A stretch of 64,000 nucleotides of DNA from Ammoniphilus sp. YIM 78166 (GTDB lineage Bacteria; Bacillota; Bacilli; Aneurinibacillales; RAOX-1): the NCBI RefSeq assembly GCF_004522215.1, contig NZ_SDLR01000005.1, positions 279,086 to 343,085 on the forward strand, given 5' to 3'. A program made the position numbers and the translations under genes. This document shows, piece after piece, positions 42,288 through 50,593 of this stretch. How positions within the stretch are numbered: the first letter of the stretch is position 1; each line of letters starts with the position of its first letter. Under the pieces are notes generated by a model. The model saw only the letters and a program-made list of their open reading frames with translations. It did no database searches and was not told the DNA's origin.

Positions 42288-43580
42288 TTATGGCCCTAAT
42301 GACTCACTAAACACGAAACGACTCTTACCTCGCTGAATGGAATTCACCTGATAGTAACGAATGATGGCCTCACTACCTTTAAGGGAAAGCATGGCGTAAG
42401 CATGGAAATAGAAACCGTCCCGATTGACACTTAGTTTTGCCTTTTTTAGGTTCATGGTCGGTGGCTGTTTTAGCCCCTGCAGGTTGAGGTTAGGGGTGGG
42501 TTTGTAAGGTCTTTGTTCGAGCATCATGGGAATCGCACCGGATCCGATACAACGGCCTTTCTTTAGATTAAGGTAAGGATTGAATACGATCAGATTGTGC
42601 TCATGCCCCCACAACCACAAGGAAACCTGGTCAAGCACTTGGTGGAAGGCGCTTTTCAAATTAGGGTTAAAGCCAATTGGCTGACCTAGTTCATCCTTTC
42701 CCACACCAAGAGAGCTAAATAGCTGATGATGGGACAGCAATATCGTTTTGCGTTTGCCTGCGGTGCTTAACTTATCAAGATGCCAAATTTCTTCACTTGG
42801 ATCCAGGTAGGTTACGTTATTCGAGATGGTAAATGGGTTGCTGTCGTGTAAGCCGGTATCCATAGCCAAAAACTGCCAATAATCATTTCTCAAACAAAAA
42901 TAGCTGGCTGGCTGATTCAATTCCCTAAGCAACCAGTAATAGCCTTTCCCTCCAGAGTACATATCGTGATTGCCAGATAGGGTATAAACAGGGATGTTGC
43001 CAGCCACTTTTTGGATGATAGACAGAAAATGATCTTGGACCTCATCCATGGTGCCCGAATAATAGATGTCCCCCAGATGGATGATCAAATCCGGTTGATG
43101 GGCAACGACTTCCTTTAATAGCCACTCAGCGGCTTGTGAACCGGTACCCCAATCCGCTATACAGGCTATTTTTAGGGTATTCGGAATAGGAATAATAAAA
43201 TCTGAGAGTTGACGGTAGCGAATATAGGGTATCGTCCCTTTTTGCTTCTTAAATTCCAAGTACAGCTTTAGCGTCTCCAGCCACCCAGGGTCGCAGGTAG
43301 ACATTTGAAACTCGTTCATAAGTTCTGTATACCGTTTAACATCTCTATGGATTTCAGCGATGGCTAAACCCACAATGATTTTCAGACACTCATCAATGAT
43401 GTCTCCCTTGGTGTCTGATGAGGGCACCTTTTTACCTTGCATACAAGCTTGGGCCACCTGGACAAAGTGATTCATACGATTCTCGTTGGCGCTTAAGAAA
43501 ACCCCGTTTTTTCCGGCTTTAGAAATGGCGGATTGCCATAGGGATAAAACAGGGTTGCGAAAGGTTTGGATTGTAGACAT
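42288..43580 (-). CDS. calcineurin-like metallophosphoesterase
   Basis: A 430-residue protein. After a helical N-terminal part of about 135 residues comes a metallophosphoesterase core with the five family motifs: ADWGTGS, HLGDIYYSG, LSGNHDMYSGG, LLSHHQLFSS and WGHEHN. The N-terminal part resembles no domain I can name. There is no signal peptide, so it is cytosolic. Substrates of this family range from nucleotides to phosphoproteins and none can be assigned. The frame is open to 43604, but ATG 43580 directly after AGGGGGAAAT is the likely start. It lies between the orphan germination permease and the gerBAC operon on the opposite strand. Confidence 0.87.
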   Translation of the reverse strand: MSTIQTFRNPVLSLWQSAISKAGKNGVFLSANENRMNHFVQVAQACMQGKKVPSSDTKGDIIDECLKIIVGLAIAEIHRDVKRYTELMNEFQMSTCDPGWLETLKLYLEFKKQKGTIPYIRYRQLSDFIIPIPNTLKIACIADWGTGSQAAEWLLKEVVAHQPDLIIHLGDIYYSGTMDEVQDHFLSIIQKVAGNIPVYTLSGNHDMYSGGKGYYWLLRELNQPASYFCLRNDYWQFLAMDTGLHDSNPFTISNNVTYLDPSEEIWHLDKLSTAGKRKTILLSHHQLFSSLGVGKDELGQPIGFNPNLKSAFHQVLDQVSLWLWGHEHNLIVFNPYLNLKKGRCIGSGAIPMMLEQRPYKPTPNLNLQGLKQPPTMNLKKAKLSVNRDGFYFHAYAMLSLKGSEAIIRYYQVNSIQRGKSRFVFSESLGP

Positions 43581-43717
43581 ATTTCCCCCTAGTTCGTGGA
43601 GCATATATACTCCAGAATATGTCCATCTCTAGGCAGAGGTTCGTTCATGTAATAGAATCGTGGACCTTGGATAAAATAACCAAAGCTAATCATCGAATTT
43701 AAAACTCAGGAGCATTT

Positions 43718-44827
43718 ATGGAAAAAATAAAAATTTCCACTGTCCAGGCCCTCATGCTTGGGGTAGCAAGTGTAACGATCATGGGACATCTTTTATTCAT
43801 CCCAGTGTTGTTGAATCATGCAGGAAAAGACAGCTGGCTTTCCCTTTTCTTGACGCTCGTGCCCGCCTTAATGATTGGCTATGTGGTGGCCAGACTGGCC
43901 CAGCTGTTTCCGGGGCGTACCTTGATCGAGTATTCGGAGGATATTTTGGGAAAATGGTTGGGGAAGATCATCGCTCTTCTCTTTGTTTTTTACTTTTTTC
44001 ACGATGCCTCTTTGGCGCTACGCGGTTTCGGTGAATTCTACACATCGGCTATCACCCCGCGAACCCCGATTGTTGTTTATTTTTCGGCCATTGTGTTCAT
44101 GGCTGTTTATGCGGTTCGAAGTGGCTTAGAGGTACTGGCGAGAACGAATCAGATTTTTCTCATTACCATGATCCCCGTTGGAATAATGGCATCGATTATG
44201 ACTCAGAAGGATAAGGATTACGCGAATTTCCTTCCCATCCTGGAGTATGGACCGGAACCCATGCTGATGGGCACGTTCAGCCTCGTTTCGCTCTATAGTA
44301 CATTTATCGTACTGGGCATGATTTTTCCGTACATTTCTAATACAAAAAAACTAAAAAGGTTCAGCATGCTTACCATGGTGATTCTGATCCTGATGTTTAT
44401 TGGTCCGGTAACCGGACCGATTGCGCTATTTGGTCCCGAGCGAAGCATAGGTTTGACCTTTCCCTCGTTTCAGATCCTGCGAGACATGCAGGTCGGTGAG
44501 CTGCAAAGACTTGATTTACTGGGGATTTTGCTGTGGAGCATGGGATCCTTTTCCAAGATTACGTTATTTCTTTATGCCACCACATTAGGGTTAGCCCAAT
44601 GCCTGAGATTGTCCGATTACCGTGTCCTATCCGTTCCAATTGGGGTTCTCATGATTGTTACAGCCTTGTTAAACAGCGAAAGCTTTGTGGAGATTTTCAG
44701 ATTTTTCAAGGATACGTATCCTTATTACTCCTTCACCATTGCCTTTCTCATCCCAATGATCCTGCTCGTCACCGCACGACTTCGTTTCGGCAGCGGTGGA
44801 CACCCTGGAGGAAACCGACATGTATAA
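43718..44827 (+). CDS. spore germination permease, GerAB family
   Basis: A 369-residue, ten-helix inner-spore-membrane protein of the GerAB family (KISTVQALMLGVASVTIMGHLLFIPVLLNHAGKDSW at the start, GELQRLDLLGILLWSMGSFSKITLFLYA near the end). It is the germinant-binding subunit. It is the first gene of a B-A-C ordered receptor operon; the next gene overlaps its stop. The start is ATG 43718 with AGGAG upstream. In spores this operon would be expressed in the forespore by sigma-G, but no convincing promoter was picked out. Confidence 0.92.
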   Translation: MEKIKISTVQALMLGVASVTIMGHLLFIPVLLNHAGKDSWLSLFLTLVPALMIGYVVARLAQLFPGRTLIEYSEDILGKWLGKIIALLFVFYFFHDASLALRGFGEFYTSAITPRTPIVVYFSAIVFMAVYAVRSGLEVLARTNQIFLITMIPVGIMASIMTQKDKDYANFLPILEYGPEPMLMGTFSLVSLYSTFIVLGMIFPYISNTKKLKRFSMLTMVILILMFIGPVTGPIALFGPERSIGLTFPSFQILRDMQVGELQRLDLLGILLWSMGSFSKITLFLYATTLGLAQCLRLSDYRVLSVPIGVLMIVTALLNSESFVEIFRFFKDTYPYYSFTIAFLIPMILLVTARLRFGSGGHPGGNRHV

Positions 44828-46385
44828 AAGATTGAAAAAGAATAAAAGGTCACATCAACAAACGGGCATGCTTGCTTCCGAGCTGAATCAACCGCTTTCC
44901 GCTAATCTCGAGGAGAATACGGAGCTGTTCCGCGCTCTCTTCGGAGACAAAAGCGACCTGGTTGTTCGCCCTGTACACAGTAAGGGGCTGCTCCGAGCAG
45001 CCGTGATTTACCTAGATACGTTGATCGATAACGCCCTAATCGATGAATTTGTGATCAAGGAGTTACAGATTCAGTTGGATCGTTTAGCTTCGGAAGGGTA
45101 CGTTTTACCATTGAATGCCGACAAGTTTGATCTGTTTACCCATCAAATGCAGATCATCTCCACCCTAGGGGACGCGATTCAATGCTTGCTGAGAGGGAAT
45201 AGTTTGGTGTTGCTCGACAGCCATGTGGAAGCGATTTGTGCAGGAACAGGCGGCGGAGAAAGGCGATCGGTGTCAGAGCCAACGAATGAATCGGTCGTGC
45301 GTGGCCCCCGTGAATCCTTCAATGAAACCCTGCAAACCAATATTGGATTAGTCCGGAGACGGCTGAATACCCATCGTCTGCGAATCGAAAAATTGCAAAT
45401 AGGAAAGCTCTCTAACACCCCTGTTGCTGTTCTTCATATCGAAGGCGTTGCGCAACAAGCAATCGTGGAAGAAGTGTTAAACCGTCTTCATCAAATCGAA
45501 ATTGACGGAATACTGGAGTCCCTTTATATAGAGGAAATGATCGAGGATTCGAAAAGCTACACTCCTTTTCCTACCATCTTCAATACGGAACGGCCGGATC
45601 GGATCGCTGCCGGCTTGCTGGAGGGGCGCATCGCGATTCTTTTGGAAGGAACCCCCATCGGATTACTTGTTCCCTCCACCTTAGGGATGTTTCTCTATTC
45701 CAACGAAGATTACTATGAGCGGTATGATATTGCCTCCTTTCTTAAAATACTACGGTCGTTTACTTTCATTATGTCGATCGTCATGCCTGGCTTTTATGTG
45801 GCCGTTCTCACCTACCACCAGGAAATGATCCCGACCCCTCTGCTCATAGCGCTGACCGGCCAACGGGAAGGGGTTCCATTTGGCATCGCCATCGAAGTGG
45901 CTCTGATGGAAATAACCTTTGAGATCTTAAGGGAAGCCGGAATTCGATTGCCCAAAACCATTGGTTCCGCTGTATCCATTGTAGGTGGCTTAGTTTTGGG
46001 TCAAGCTGCTGTCGAAGCTGGCTTAGTTGGTGCCGGTACGGTGATCGCCGTATCCATAACTGCCATTGCATCCTTTTGTACGCCATCCTATAATCTTGCC
46101 ATCGCGGCACGGCTTCTGCGGTTTTTCGTCTTGGCCCTCACTGCTATGCTGGGTGCTTTTGGATTGTTTTTCGGCTTAATCCTGATCATTATCCACTTGA
46201 ACTCCCTACGATCTTTTAGTGTACCTTTTCTTTCTCCCGTGGCCCCTTTCCATCGCAAAGGTTGGAAGGATCTGTTTGTCCGGTTCCCATGGTGGGCCAT
46301 GAAGCAGAGACCGGAGGAAATCGCAGGCGCCAATAACTCTCGCATGCCATCTAATAAGCCTCAGCAAGGAGGAGGGAAAAGGTGA
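44820..46385 (+). CDS. spore germination protein, GerAA family
   Basis: A 521-residue receptor A subunit. A large soluble N-terminal part (residues 1-290) has RPVHSKGLLRAAVIYLDTLIDNALIDEFVIKEL and the family signature FPTIFNTERPDRIAAGLLEGRIAILLEGTP. The membrane part, with about five helices, contains GVPFGIAIEVALMEITFEILREAGIRLPKTIGSAVSIVGGLVLGQAAVEAG. A-subunits form the ion-channel-like oligomer of the receptor. ATG 44820, eight bases after GGAGG and overlapping the permease stop by eight bases, is the true start. A frame beginning at 44796 would be longer but lacks a site. Confidence 0.94.
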   Translation: MYKRLKKNKRSHQQTGMLASELNQPLSANLEENTELFRALFGDKSDLVVRPVHSKGLLRAAVIYLDTLIDNALIDEFVIKELQIQLDRLASEGYVLPLNADKFDLFTHQMQIISTLGDAIQCLLRGNSLVLLDSHVEAICAGTGGGERRSVSEPTNESVVRGPRESFNETLQTNIGLVRRRLNTHRLRIEKLQIGKLSNTPVAVLHIEGVAQQAIVEEVLNRLHQIEIDGILESLYIEEMIEDSKSYTPFPTIFNTERPDRIAAGLLEGRIAILLEGTPIGLLVPSTLGMFLYSNEDYYERYDIASFLKILRSFTFIMSIVMPGFYVAVLTYHQEMIPTPLLIALTGQREGVPFGIAIEVALMEITFEILREAGIRLPKTIGSAVSIVGGLVLGQAAVEAGLVGAGTVIAVSITAIASFCTPSYNLAIAARLLRFFVLALTAMLGAFGLFFGLILIIIHLNSLRSFSVPFLSPVAPFHRKGWKDLFVRFPWWAMKQRPEEIAGANNSRMPSNKPQQGGGKR

Positions 46386-47533
46386 AGCAAAAATGGATCT
46401 TGCTACTCTGTTCTCTGCTCCTCTTAAGCGGCTGTTGGGATAAAAAAGAGCTTAACGAAGTCGCAGTGGTCATTGGAGCCGGTGTGGATAAAGCGGATGA
46501 CCAAGGGTATAAGATTACAGCCCAGGTTATCAAGCCACAACCATCTAAGCAAGGAGGCTCAGGCGGTTCCGAGCTTCCCACTTGGAGTCTATCCGCCAAC
46601 GGAAATACAATAATGGATGCGGTGAGAAACTTGAATCAAATCGCCCCTCGCCGGATCTACTGGCCACATATGCAGATTATCGTTTTTGGGGAGGAATTGG
46701 CTAGGGAAGGAATTTCCCCTGTCCTGACGTGGTTCGAAAGAGACAGGGACAGCCGATCTGGAACGTATATAATCGTTACCAAAGGGAAGGCCGAAGACCT
46801 CTTAAACCAAAAGATTGAATTGGGGAATGTCCCGGCCAAAGCAATTGCCGACCTTCTCGATACCTCCGAGCTGCGCCAGATCGATGCCAGGCGGACGACA
46901 CTCCGCGATTTAATGAATGTACTCACCTCGCCCGGTGTCGATCCCACCTTGGATGTGATCAATCCCAAAAAGATCCGCGGAAAAGTGGAAACCTATGAAC
47001 TTTCCGACGTTGCTGTAATGAAAGGCGATAAGCTGGTCGATTTTATCGAAGGTACGGAGACATTAGGCGTCGACGTCGTATTTAAAAAATTTAAATATGG
47101 CATCATGACGATCCCTCTGGATCAGGAGGACGAATTTTTTTCCTACCAAGTAACCGACCTGAAGAACAACATTCGGACTTCCGTAAAGAATGACCAAATC
47201 ACGGTCAGCATGAAAATTTTCATCGAAGGAAATCTCAGTGACCAAACCGGTGGACAAGACCTTATTGATCCGGACAATATGAATCAAGTTGAAAAACTGG
47301 TCGAAACCAAGGTGAAAAAGTCTATCCAAGGAATATTCAGTCAATCTGCGGAACATGGAGCAGATATATTCGGCATTGGTCGGGACGTAAGAAGGTATCA
47401 TCCTAAAGCCTGGCGCAAAATGGGACGCGATTGGGACACTCATCTCAAGCAGGTTGCCTTGAACATCGAAGTAAAGTCAAGTATTCGAAGATCAGGCTTA
47501 ATCCTAGAACCAACAACAACAAAAATGAAATAG
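46382..47533 (+). CDS. spore germination lipoprotein, GerAC family
   Basis: A 383-residue lipoprotein with signal peptide and lipobox LLSGC, followed at once by the near-invariant WDKKELNEVAVVIGAGVD. The three-domain GerAC body follows, including PRRIYWPHMQIIVFGEELAREGISPVLTWFERDRDSR. It would be attached to the outer face of the inner spore membrane. It starts at GTG 46382, overlapping the gerAA stop by four bases, with GGAGGAGGGAAAA upstream. Third gene of the operon. Confidence 0.94.
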   Translation: MKQKWILLLCSLLLLSGCWDKKELNEVAVVIGAGVDKADDQGYKITAQVIKPQPSKQGGSGGSELPTWSLSANGNTIMDAVRNLNQIAPRRIYWPHMQIIVFGEELAREGISPVLTWFERDRDSRSGTYIIVTKGKAEDLLNQKIELGNVPAKAIADLLDTSELRQIDARRTTLRDLMNVLTSPGVDPTLDVINPKKIRGKVETYELSDVAVMKGDKLVDFIEGTETLGVDVVFKKFKYGIMTIPLDQEDEFFSYQVTDLKNNIRTSVKNDQITVSMKIFIEGNLSDQTGGQDLIDPDNMNQVEKLVETKVKKSIQGIFSQSAEHGADIFGIGRDVRRYHPKAWRKMGRDWDTHLKQVALNIEVKSSIRRSGLILEPTTTKMK

Positions 47534-47547
47534 GAGGAACTATAGAT

Positions 47548-47766
47548 ATGAGGGTAGCTGGTATACTACTCGTATTTGGTCTTTTGACTCTATTGGATTT
47601 ACCTCAGCTCATCAAGCATCGCGAGCAAAAGAAAAAGGAGCTGTACGCCTATTCCGTTATTATGGGGGGAGCACTCCTGTTATGGATCCTAGAAACCTTC
47701 GAATACAATCTGTGGAGCCCCAACCGAGTAATAACCGATATCGTAAGGCTTATTGTTCCTCAATAA
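47548..47766 (+). CDS. small two-helix membrane protein in the ger operon
   Basis: A 72-residue protein with two hydrophobic segments (residues 3-18 and 36-51) separated by a highly charged loop KHREQKKKELY. It starts at ATG 47548, with AGGAGG in a good position, 14 bases after the gerAC stop, and is followed by a terminator. Small fourth subunits (D-type, two membrane helices) are known in some Bacillus germinant receptors and modulate their sensitivity; this position and topology fit that role, but sequence similarity was not tested. A longer in-frame start at 47431 lies inside gerAC and is unlikely. Confidence 0.72.
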   Translation: MRVAGILLVFGLLTLLDLPQLIKHREQKKKELYAYSVIMGGALLLWILETFEYNLWSPNRVITDIVRLIVPQ

Positions 47767-47776
47767 CCAACAATCG

Positions 47777-47793
47777 GCCCACGAAAAGTGGGC
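47777..47793 (+). terminator. terminator of the ger operon
   Basis: A perfect 6-bp GC-rich stem GCCCAC/GTGGGC with a GAAAA loop, followed by TCCCTTTCTC, ten bases after the last stop codon. Confidence 0.75.
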
Positions 47794-47817
47794 TCCCTTT
47801 CTCATCTCCAAAAAAAA

Positions 47818-47834
47818 GAGACTTTTACAGTCTC
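47818..47834 (-). terminator. terminator of dgoD copy 2
   Basis: Stem GAGACT/AGTCTC, followed on the minus strand by eight T residues. It is homologous to the hairpin after dgoD copy 1. Confidence 0.75.
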
Positions 47835-47840
47835 CTTTAC

Positions 47841-48989
47841 CTACCACTCGGCAACGCTGCCATCCTTATGGCGCCAGATTGGATTTCTCCAGCGGTGTCC
47901 CTCTTCCGCCATTTTCCGAACATAGTCTTCATTGATCGTAATGCCTAAACCTGGCCCACGCGGAATTTGAACGTGTCCGTCCTTATAGGCGAAGACGGAA
48001 GCATCCTGCACATAATCCAGCAGATCATTTCCTTGATTATAATGAATCCCCAAGCTTTGCTCCTGAATAAAGGCGTTGTAAGCCGTAGCATCTACCTGTA
48101 GGCAAGAGGCTAGTGCAATGGGGCCAAGCGGACAATGCGGGGCGACTGCCACATCATAGGCTTCGGCCATGGCAAAGATCTTTTTGCATTCCGTAATTCC
48201 TCCCGCATGGGACAGGTCAGGCTGGATAATATCCACCCATCCGCCCTCAAGCAGGGTTTTGAAATCCCAGCGAGAAAACATCCGCTCCCCTGTCGCGATC
48301 GGGGTACTCGTATGGCGAGCAATTTCACGAAGCGCTTCATTATTTTCGGGAAGCACCGGCTCTTCTATAAACATCAAGCGGTAAGGCTCTAATTCTTTGG
48401 CCAGGATTTTTGCCATCGGTTTATGTACACGCCCATGAAAATCTACACCGATGCCAAAATAAGGCCCTACGGCCTCCCGAATTGCTGCGACCCGTTCGAG
48501 CACCTGATCAATTTTTTCATGCGTATCAATATATTGTAGCTCTTCGGTAGCGTTCATTTTAATAGCGGTGAAGCCCGCTTGCTTTTTCTCCAATGCCGCT
48601 TGCCCGACATCGCTGGGGCGATCTCCGCCAATCCAGGAATAGACACGCATCGAATCCCGGCAAGCACCTCCGAGCAATTGGTAGATGGGAGCATTATAGA
48701 ACTTGCCCTTAATATCCCATAAAGCCTGGTCGATCCCGGCTATCGCGCTCATGAGGATTGGACCCCCGCGATAAAAGCCCCCGCGATACATAACCTGCCA
48801 ATGATCTTCGATCCGCAAGGGATCAGCACCGACCAGATAATCCATCAATTCTTCGACAGCCGTTTGCACTGTATGGGCTTTTCCCTCCACTACAGGCTCT
48901 CCCCAGCCCACAATGCCTTCATCTGTCTCAATTTTTAAGAATAGCCAGCGCGGCGGTACAATAAAGGTTTCAAATTTCGTAATCTTCAT
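47841..48989 (-). CDS. dgoD: D-galactonate dehydratase, copy 2
   Basis: A 382-residue protein differing from the copy at 18355 at six positions only (for example Thr for Asn at 245 and Ala for Ser at about 306). All metal ligands and catalytic histidines are kept, so it should be active. Synonymous differences are scattered through the gene, so the duplication is not brand new. It is the only gene on its strand here. The sequence just upstream is not the normal GH2-dgoD spacer but a piece from the middle of the GH2 gene. As a result, a spurious in-frame extension to 49049 exists; the start by homology is ATG 48989. Its promoter is not evident. Confidence 0.92.
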   Translation of the reverse strand: MKITKFETFIVPPRWLFLKIETDEGIVGWGEPVVEGKAHTVQTAVEELMDYLVGADPLRIEDHWQVMYRGGFYRGGPILMSAIAGIDQALWDIKGKFYNAPIYQLLGGACRDSMRVYSWIGGDRPSDVGQAALEKKQAGFTAIKMNATEELQYIDTHEKIDQVLERVAAIREAVGPYFGIGVDFHGRVHKPMAKILAKELEPYRLMFIEEPVLPENNEALREIARHTSTPIATGERMFSRWDFKTLLEGGWVDIIQPDLSHAGGITECKKIFAMAEAYDVAVAPHCPLGPIALASCLQVDATAYNAFIQEQSLGIHYNQGNDLLDYVQDASVFAYKDGHVQIPRGPGLGITINEDYVRKMAEEGHRWRNPIWRHKDGSVAEW

Positions 48990-49014
48990 GTCTAACAGCT
49001 CCGTTTCTTTGTTT

Positions 49015-49056
49015 ATTTCCACTATAAATTCTGCCACTGAACCTTCCAAGTTAAAC
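49015..49056 (-). pseudogene. 42-bp scrap of the GH2 gene upstream of dgoD copy 2
   Basis: The plus-strand text CCACTATAAATTCTGCCACT (49019-49038) and its continuation match the GH2 gene at about 21653-21695 with few changes. On the minus strand it encodes LEGS(V/A)-EFIV, residues 212-221 of the GH2 enzyme. It joins directly to the GAAACGGAGCTG spacer that precedes dgoD. It is what remains of a second GH2 copy after a deletion that joined its middle to the dgoD leader. Confidence 0.75.
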
Positions 49057-49112
49057 GCCTCGCCAGGACATATCTAACCCATCTCTCGTGGGGAGCAGGT
49101 TGCCATGGCTGT

Positions 49113-49245
49113 TGATGGAAAAAGTCCACTTATTACCCTTGAAATCCTTGACTATAGCGGCGTACAACAAAATAGATGGAAAAAGTCCACGTAAACTATG
49201 CTTTGTTCTATCAACTTTACCCTTTAGATGGACTTTTTCCACTTA
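49113..49245 (+). repeat. TAGATGG phased repeat element, copy 3 (three units)
   Basis: Units begin at 49113, 49174 and 49226 (61 and 52 nt apart) and read TGATGGAAAAAGTCCACTT, AGATGGAAAAAGTCCACG and AGATGGACTTTTTCCACTT. These are units 2-4 of the four-unit element at 32247; the first unit would fall in the GH2 scrap and is missing. This is the copy closest to consensus. Confidence 0.72.
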
Positions 49246-49369
49246 GACTACTGTTAATGCTCCCCACTGTATGTCTGGAAAAGCCGTCCTCCCCACAACA
49301 TTTACCTTGTCCATTTGGTGTGGTATAAATTAAGAGTACGATATTTTCAAAGAAGGGGCTGATGAAGGC

Positions 49370-49954
49370 TTGGAAAAACTCCTTAATCAAATTTTTGAAA
49401 AAATAGTTTCCATGGATCAAAAGTTTGATCAATTAGAGCATCAAATTGTCGAACTAAACCATATGTTTGTGGGCTTTGACAATCGGATTATCAAGCTCGA
49501 ACATAGGATTGGCGAACTTGACAGCAAGTTTGATTCGCTCAACCACAGGATTAACGTACTTGACAATAAGTTTGATTCGCTCAACCACAGGATTAACGTA
49601 CTTGACAATAAGTTTGATTCGCTCGACCACAGGATTAACCAACTTGACAATAAGATTGATTCACTCGACCAAAGGATTAACGTACTTGACAATAAGTTTG
49701 ATTCGCTCGACCACAGGATTAGTCAACTTGATCGTAAATTTGACGCACTAGATCAAAAGCTAGACGTTGTCCGAAATGAATTAAAAGGGGATATACTTGG
49801 AGTCAAAACAGATTTATTTGATGTCAAAGTCGAGATGTTAACTCCCCTTGTCAATCGAATGGAAAGACTCGAAAAACGTCAAGCAATCGCTGCTGACAAA
49901 ATAGAAGGTCTAGAGGCGGATGTAATGCTCATCCAAGAGAAGATCCTGGACTAA
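49370..49954 (+). CDS. coiled-coil protein with 14-residue tandem repeats
   Basis: A 194-residue, highly charged, probably all-helical protein. The central part repeats a 14-residue unit of the form LDNKFDSLNHRINV six times, flanked by diverged copies on both sides. Hydrophobic positions recur in a 3-4 pattern, indicating a long parallel coiled coil. There is no signal peptide or membrane segment. The repeat is nearly exact at DNA level (42 bp), so copy number may vary between strains. The start is TTG 49370 with GAAGGGG 11 bases upstream; an in-frame ATG lies a few codons later. The function is unknown. Confidence 0.65.
   Translation: MEKLLNQIFEKIVSMDQKFDQLEHQIVELNHMFVGFDNRIIKLEHRIGELDSKFDSLNHRINVLDNKFDSLNHRINVLDNKFDSLDHRINQLDNKIDSLDQRINVLDNKFDSLDHRISQLDRKFDALDQKLDVVRNELKGDILGVKTDLFDVKVEMLTPLVNRMERLEKRQAIAADKIEGLEADVMLIQEKILD
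49517..49768 (+). repeat. six 42-bp tandem repeats inside the coiled-coil gene
   Basis: Units start with CTTGACA at 49517, 49559, 49601, 49643 and 49685, and with CTTGATC at 49727, an exact 42-bp period. Copies 2 and 3 are nearly identical, while the outer ones are more diverged. The period is a multiple of three, so the frame is preserved if copies are gained or lost. Confidence 0.85.
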
Positions 49955-50003
49955 TGCTTCCTCACGGAAAGCGGGTCGATTGATTTTTCCAATTCATCTA
50001 ATC

Positions 50004-50180
50004 TTAAAATGAATCAATCCCCATTTCCCCCATCCACTTTTTCTCTCTGCAATCCGGACATCTCTTCGGAGGGTCAAACCCGCGAATCTTAAAGAATTGT
50101 TGTTCCCCCGGTTCAAACACGAAACGCTCGCCGCACTCCCAGCATTTGAGCCACTCCGACTGATTTGCCCTGACATCCAA
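50004..50180 (-). CDS. small zinc-ribbon protein (zf-trcl type)
   Basis: A 58-residue frame whose product matches the short bacterial zinc-ribbon family PF13451. CWECGERFVFEPGEQQFF is followed by IRGFDPPKRCPDCREKK, two CxxC pairs about 28 residues apart with the FxFxxGEQ and PKRCxxCR signatures. The only start is TTG 50180, and GGAGG lies just two bases before it, which is unusually close. Either that start is used inefficiently or the N-terminus is longer. It is the sole minus-strand gene between dgoD copy 2 and the AMMECR1 fusion. Its role is unknown, possibly RNA or DNA binding. Confidence 0.7.
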   Translation of the reverse strand: MDVRANQSEWLKCWECGERFVFEPGEQQFFKIRGFDPPKRCPDCREKKWMGEMGIDSF

Positions 50181-50280
50181 AGCCTCCGTTATGCACGGGT
50201 CGACGTAAAGTCAACCCAACTGTTTCGGACGATTTCTCTTATAATAGTAGAAGAATAATCAGGATAAACAGGAGGCTCGA

Positions 50281-50520
50281 ATGATTCCTATTTCCACTTC
50301 ATCATTTGTTAAAAAGTACATCGCAAACAACCCCAGTGAAAATGCCAAAGTGATTAGCAAGAATCTCGAAGCCAATTTAAAGCGCAAGAAAATAGATGCC
50401 CGCTGCAAACAATGTGGAGAACCCATCTGGGTCATTGGGACTTCCATTTGTGGTTGGGACGGGTGTTTCCCTTGTATCACAGGGGAAGCAGATGCTTCCC
50501 GCGATTATGAGGTAAAATAG
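50281..50520 (+). CDS. small zinc-binding-like protein (79 aa)
   Basis: A 79-residue protein. Residues 1-38 are helical and basic, and the C-terminal half has CKQCGEPIWVIGTSICGWDGCFPCITGE, with five cysteines forming a likely zinc ribbon. It starts at ATG 50281 with AGGAGG seven bases before it. I do not recognise a named family. It is divergent from the other tiny zinc-ribbon gene at 50180, with 100 bp of shared upstream region. Possibly a nucleic-acid-binding accessory protein. Confidence 0.7.
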   Translation: MIPISTSSFVKKYIANNPSENAKVISKNLEANLKRKKIDARCKQCGEPIWVIGTSICGWDGCFPCITGEADASRDYEVK

Positions 50521-50593
50521 ATTTTCGGCTCTTTTTTTATATGAAGAGGGCATCTAGCTCACGAAACCCCCAGGTCAGGAGAGCTATGCCCTC

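Noticed and set aside
44796..44819. Earlier start for the GerAA subunit
   Set aside because: No ribosome binding site; ATG 44820 after GGAGG matches the family N-terminus.
48990..49049. 20-residue N-terminal extension of the second dgoD
   Set aside because: It is created by the GH2 scrap lying in frame; the first dgoD lacks it and the normal ATG is conserved.
49441..49692. Open minus-strand frames across the 42-bp repeat array
   Set aside because: They are shadows: a period divisible by three keeps several frames open. They lack ribosome binding sites.
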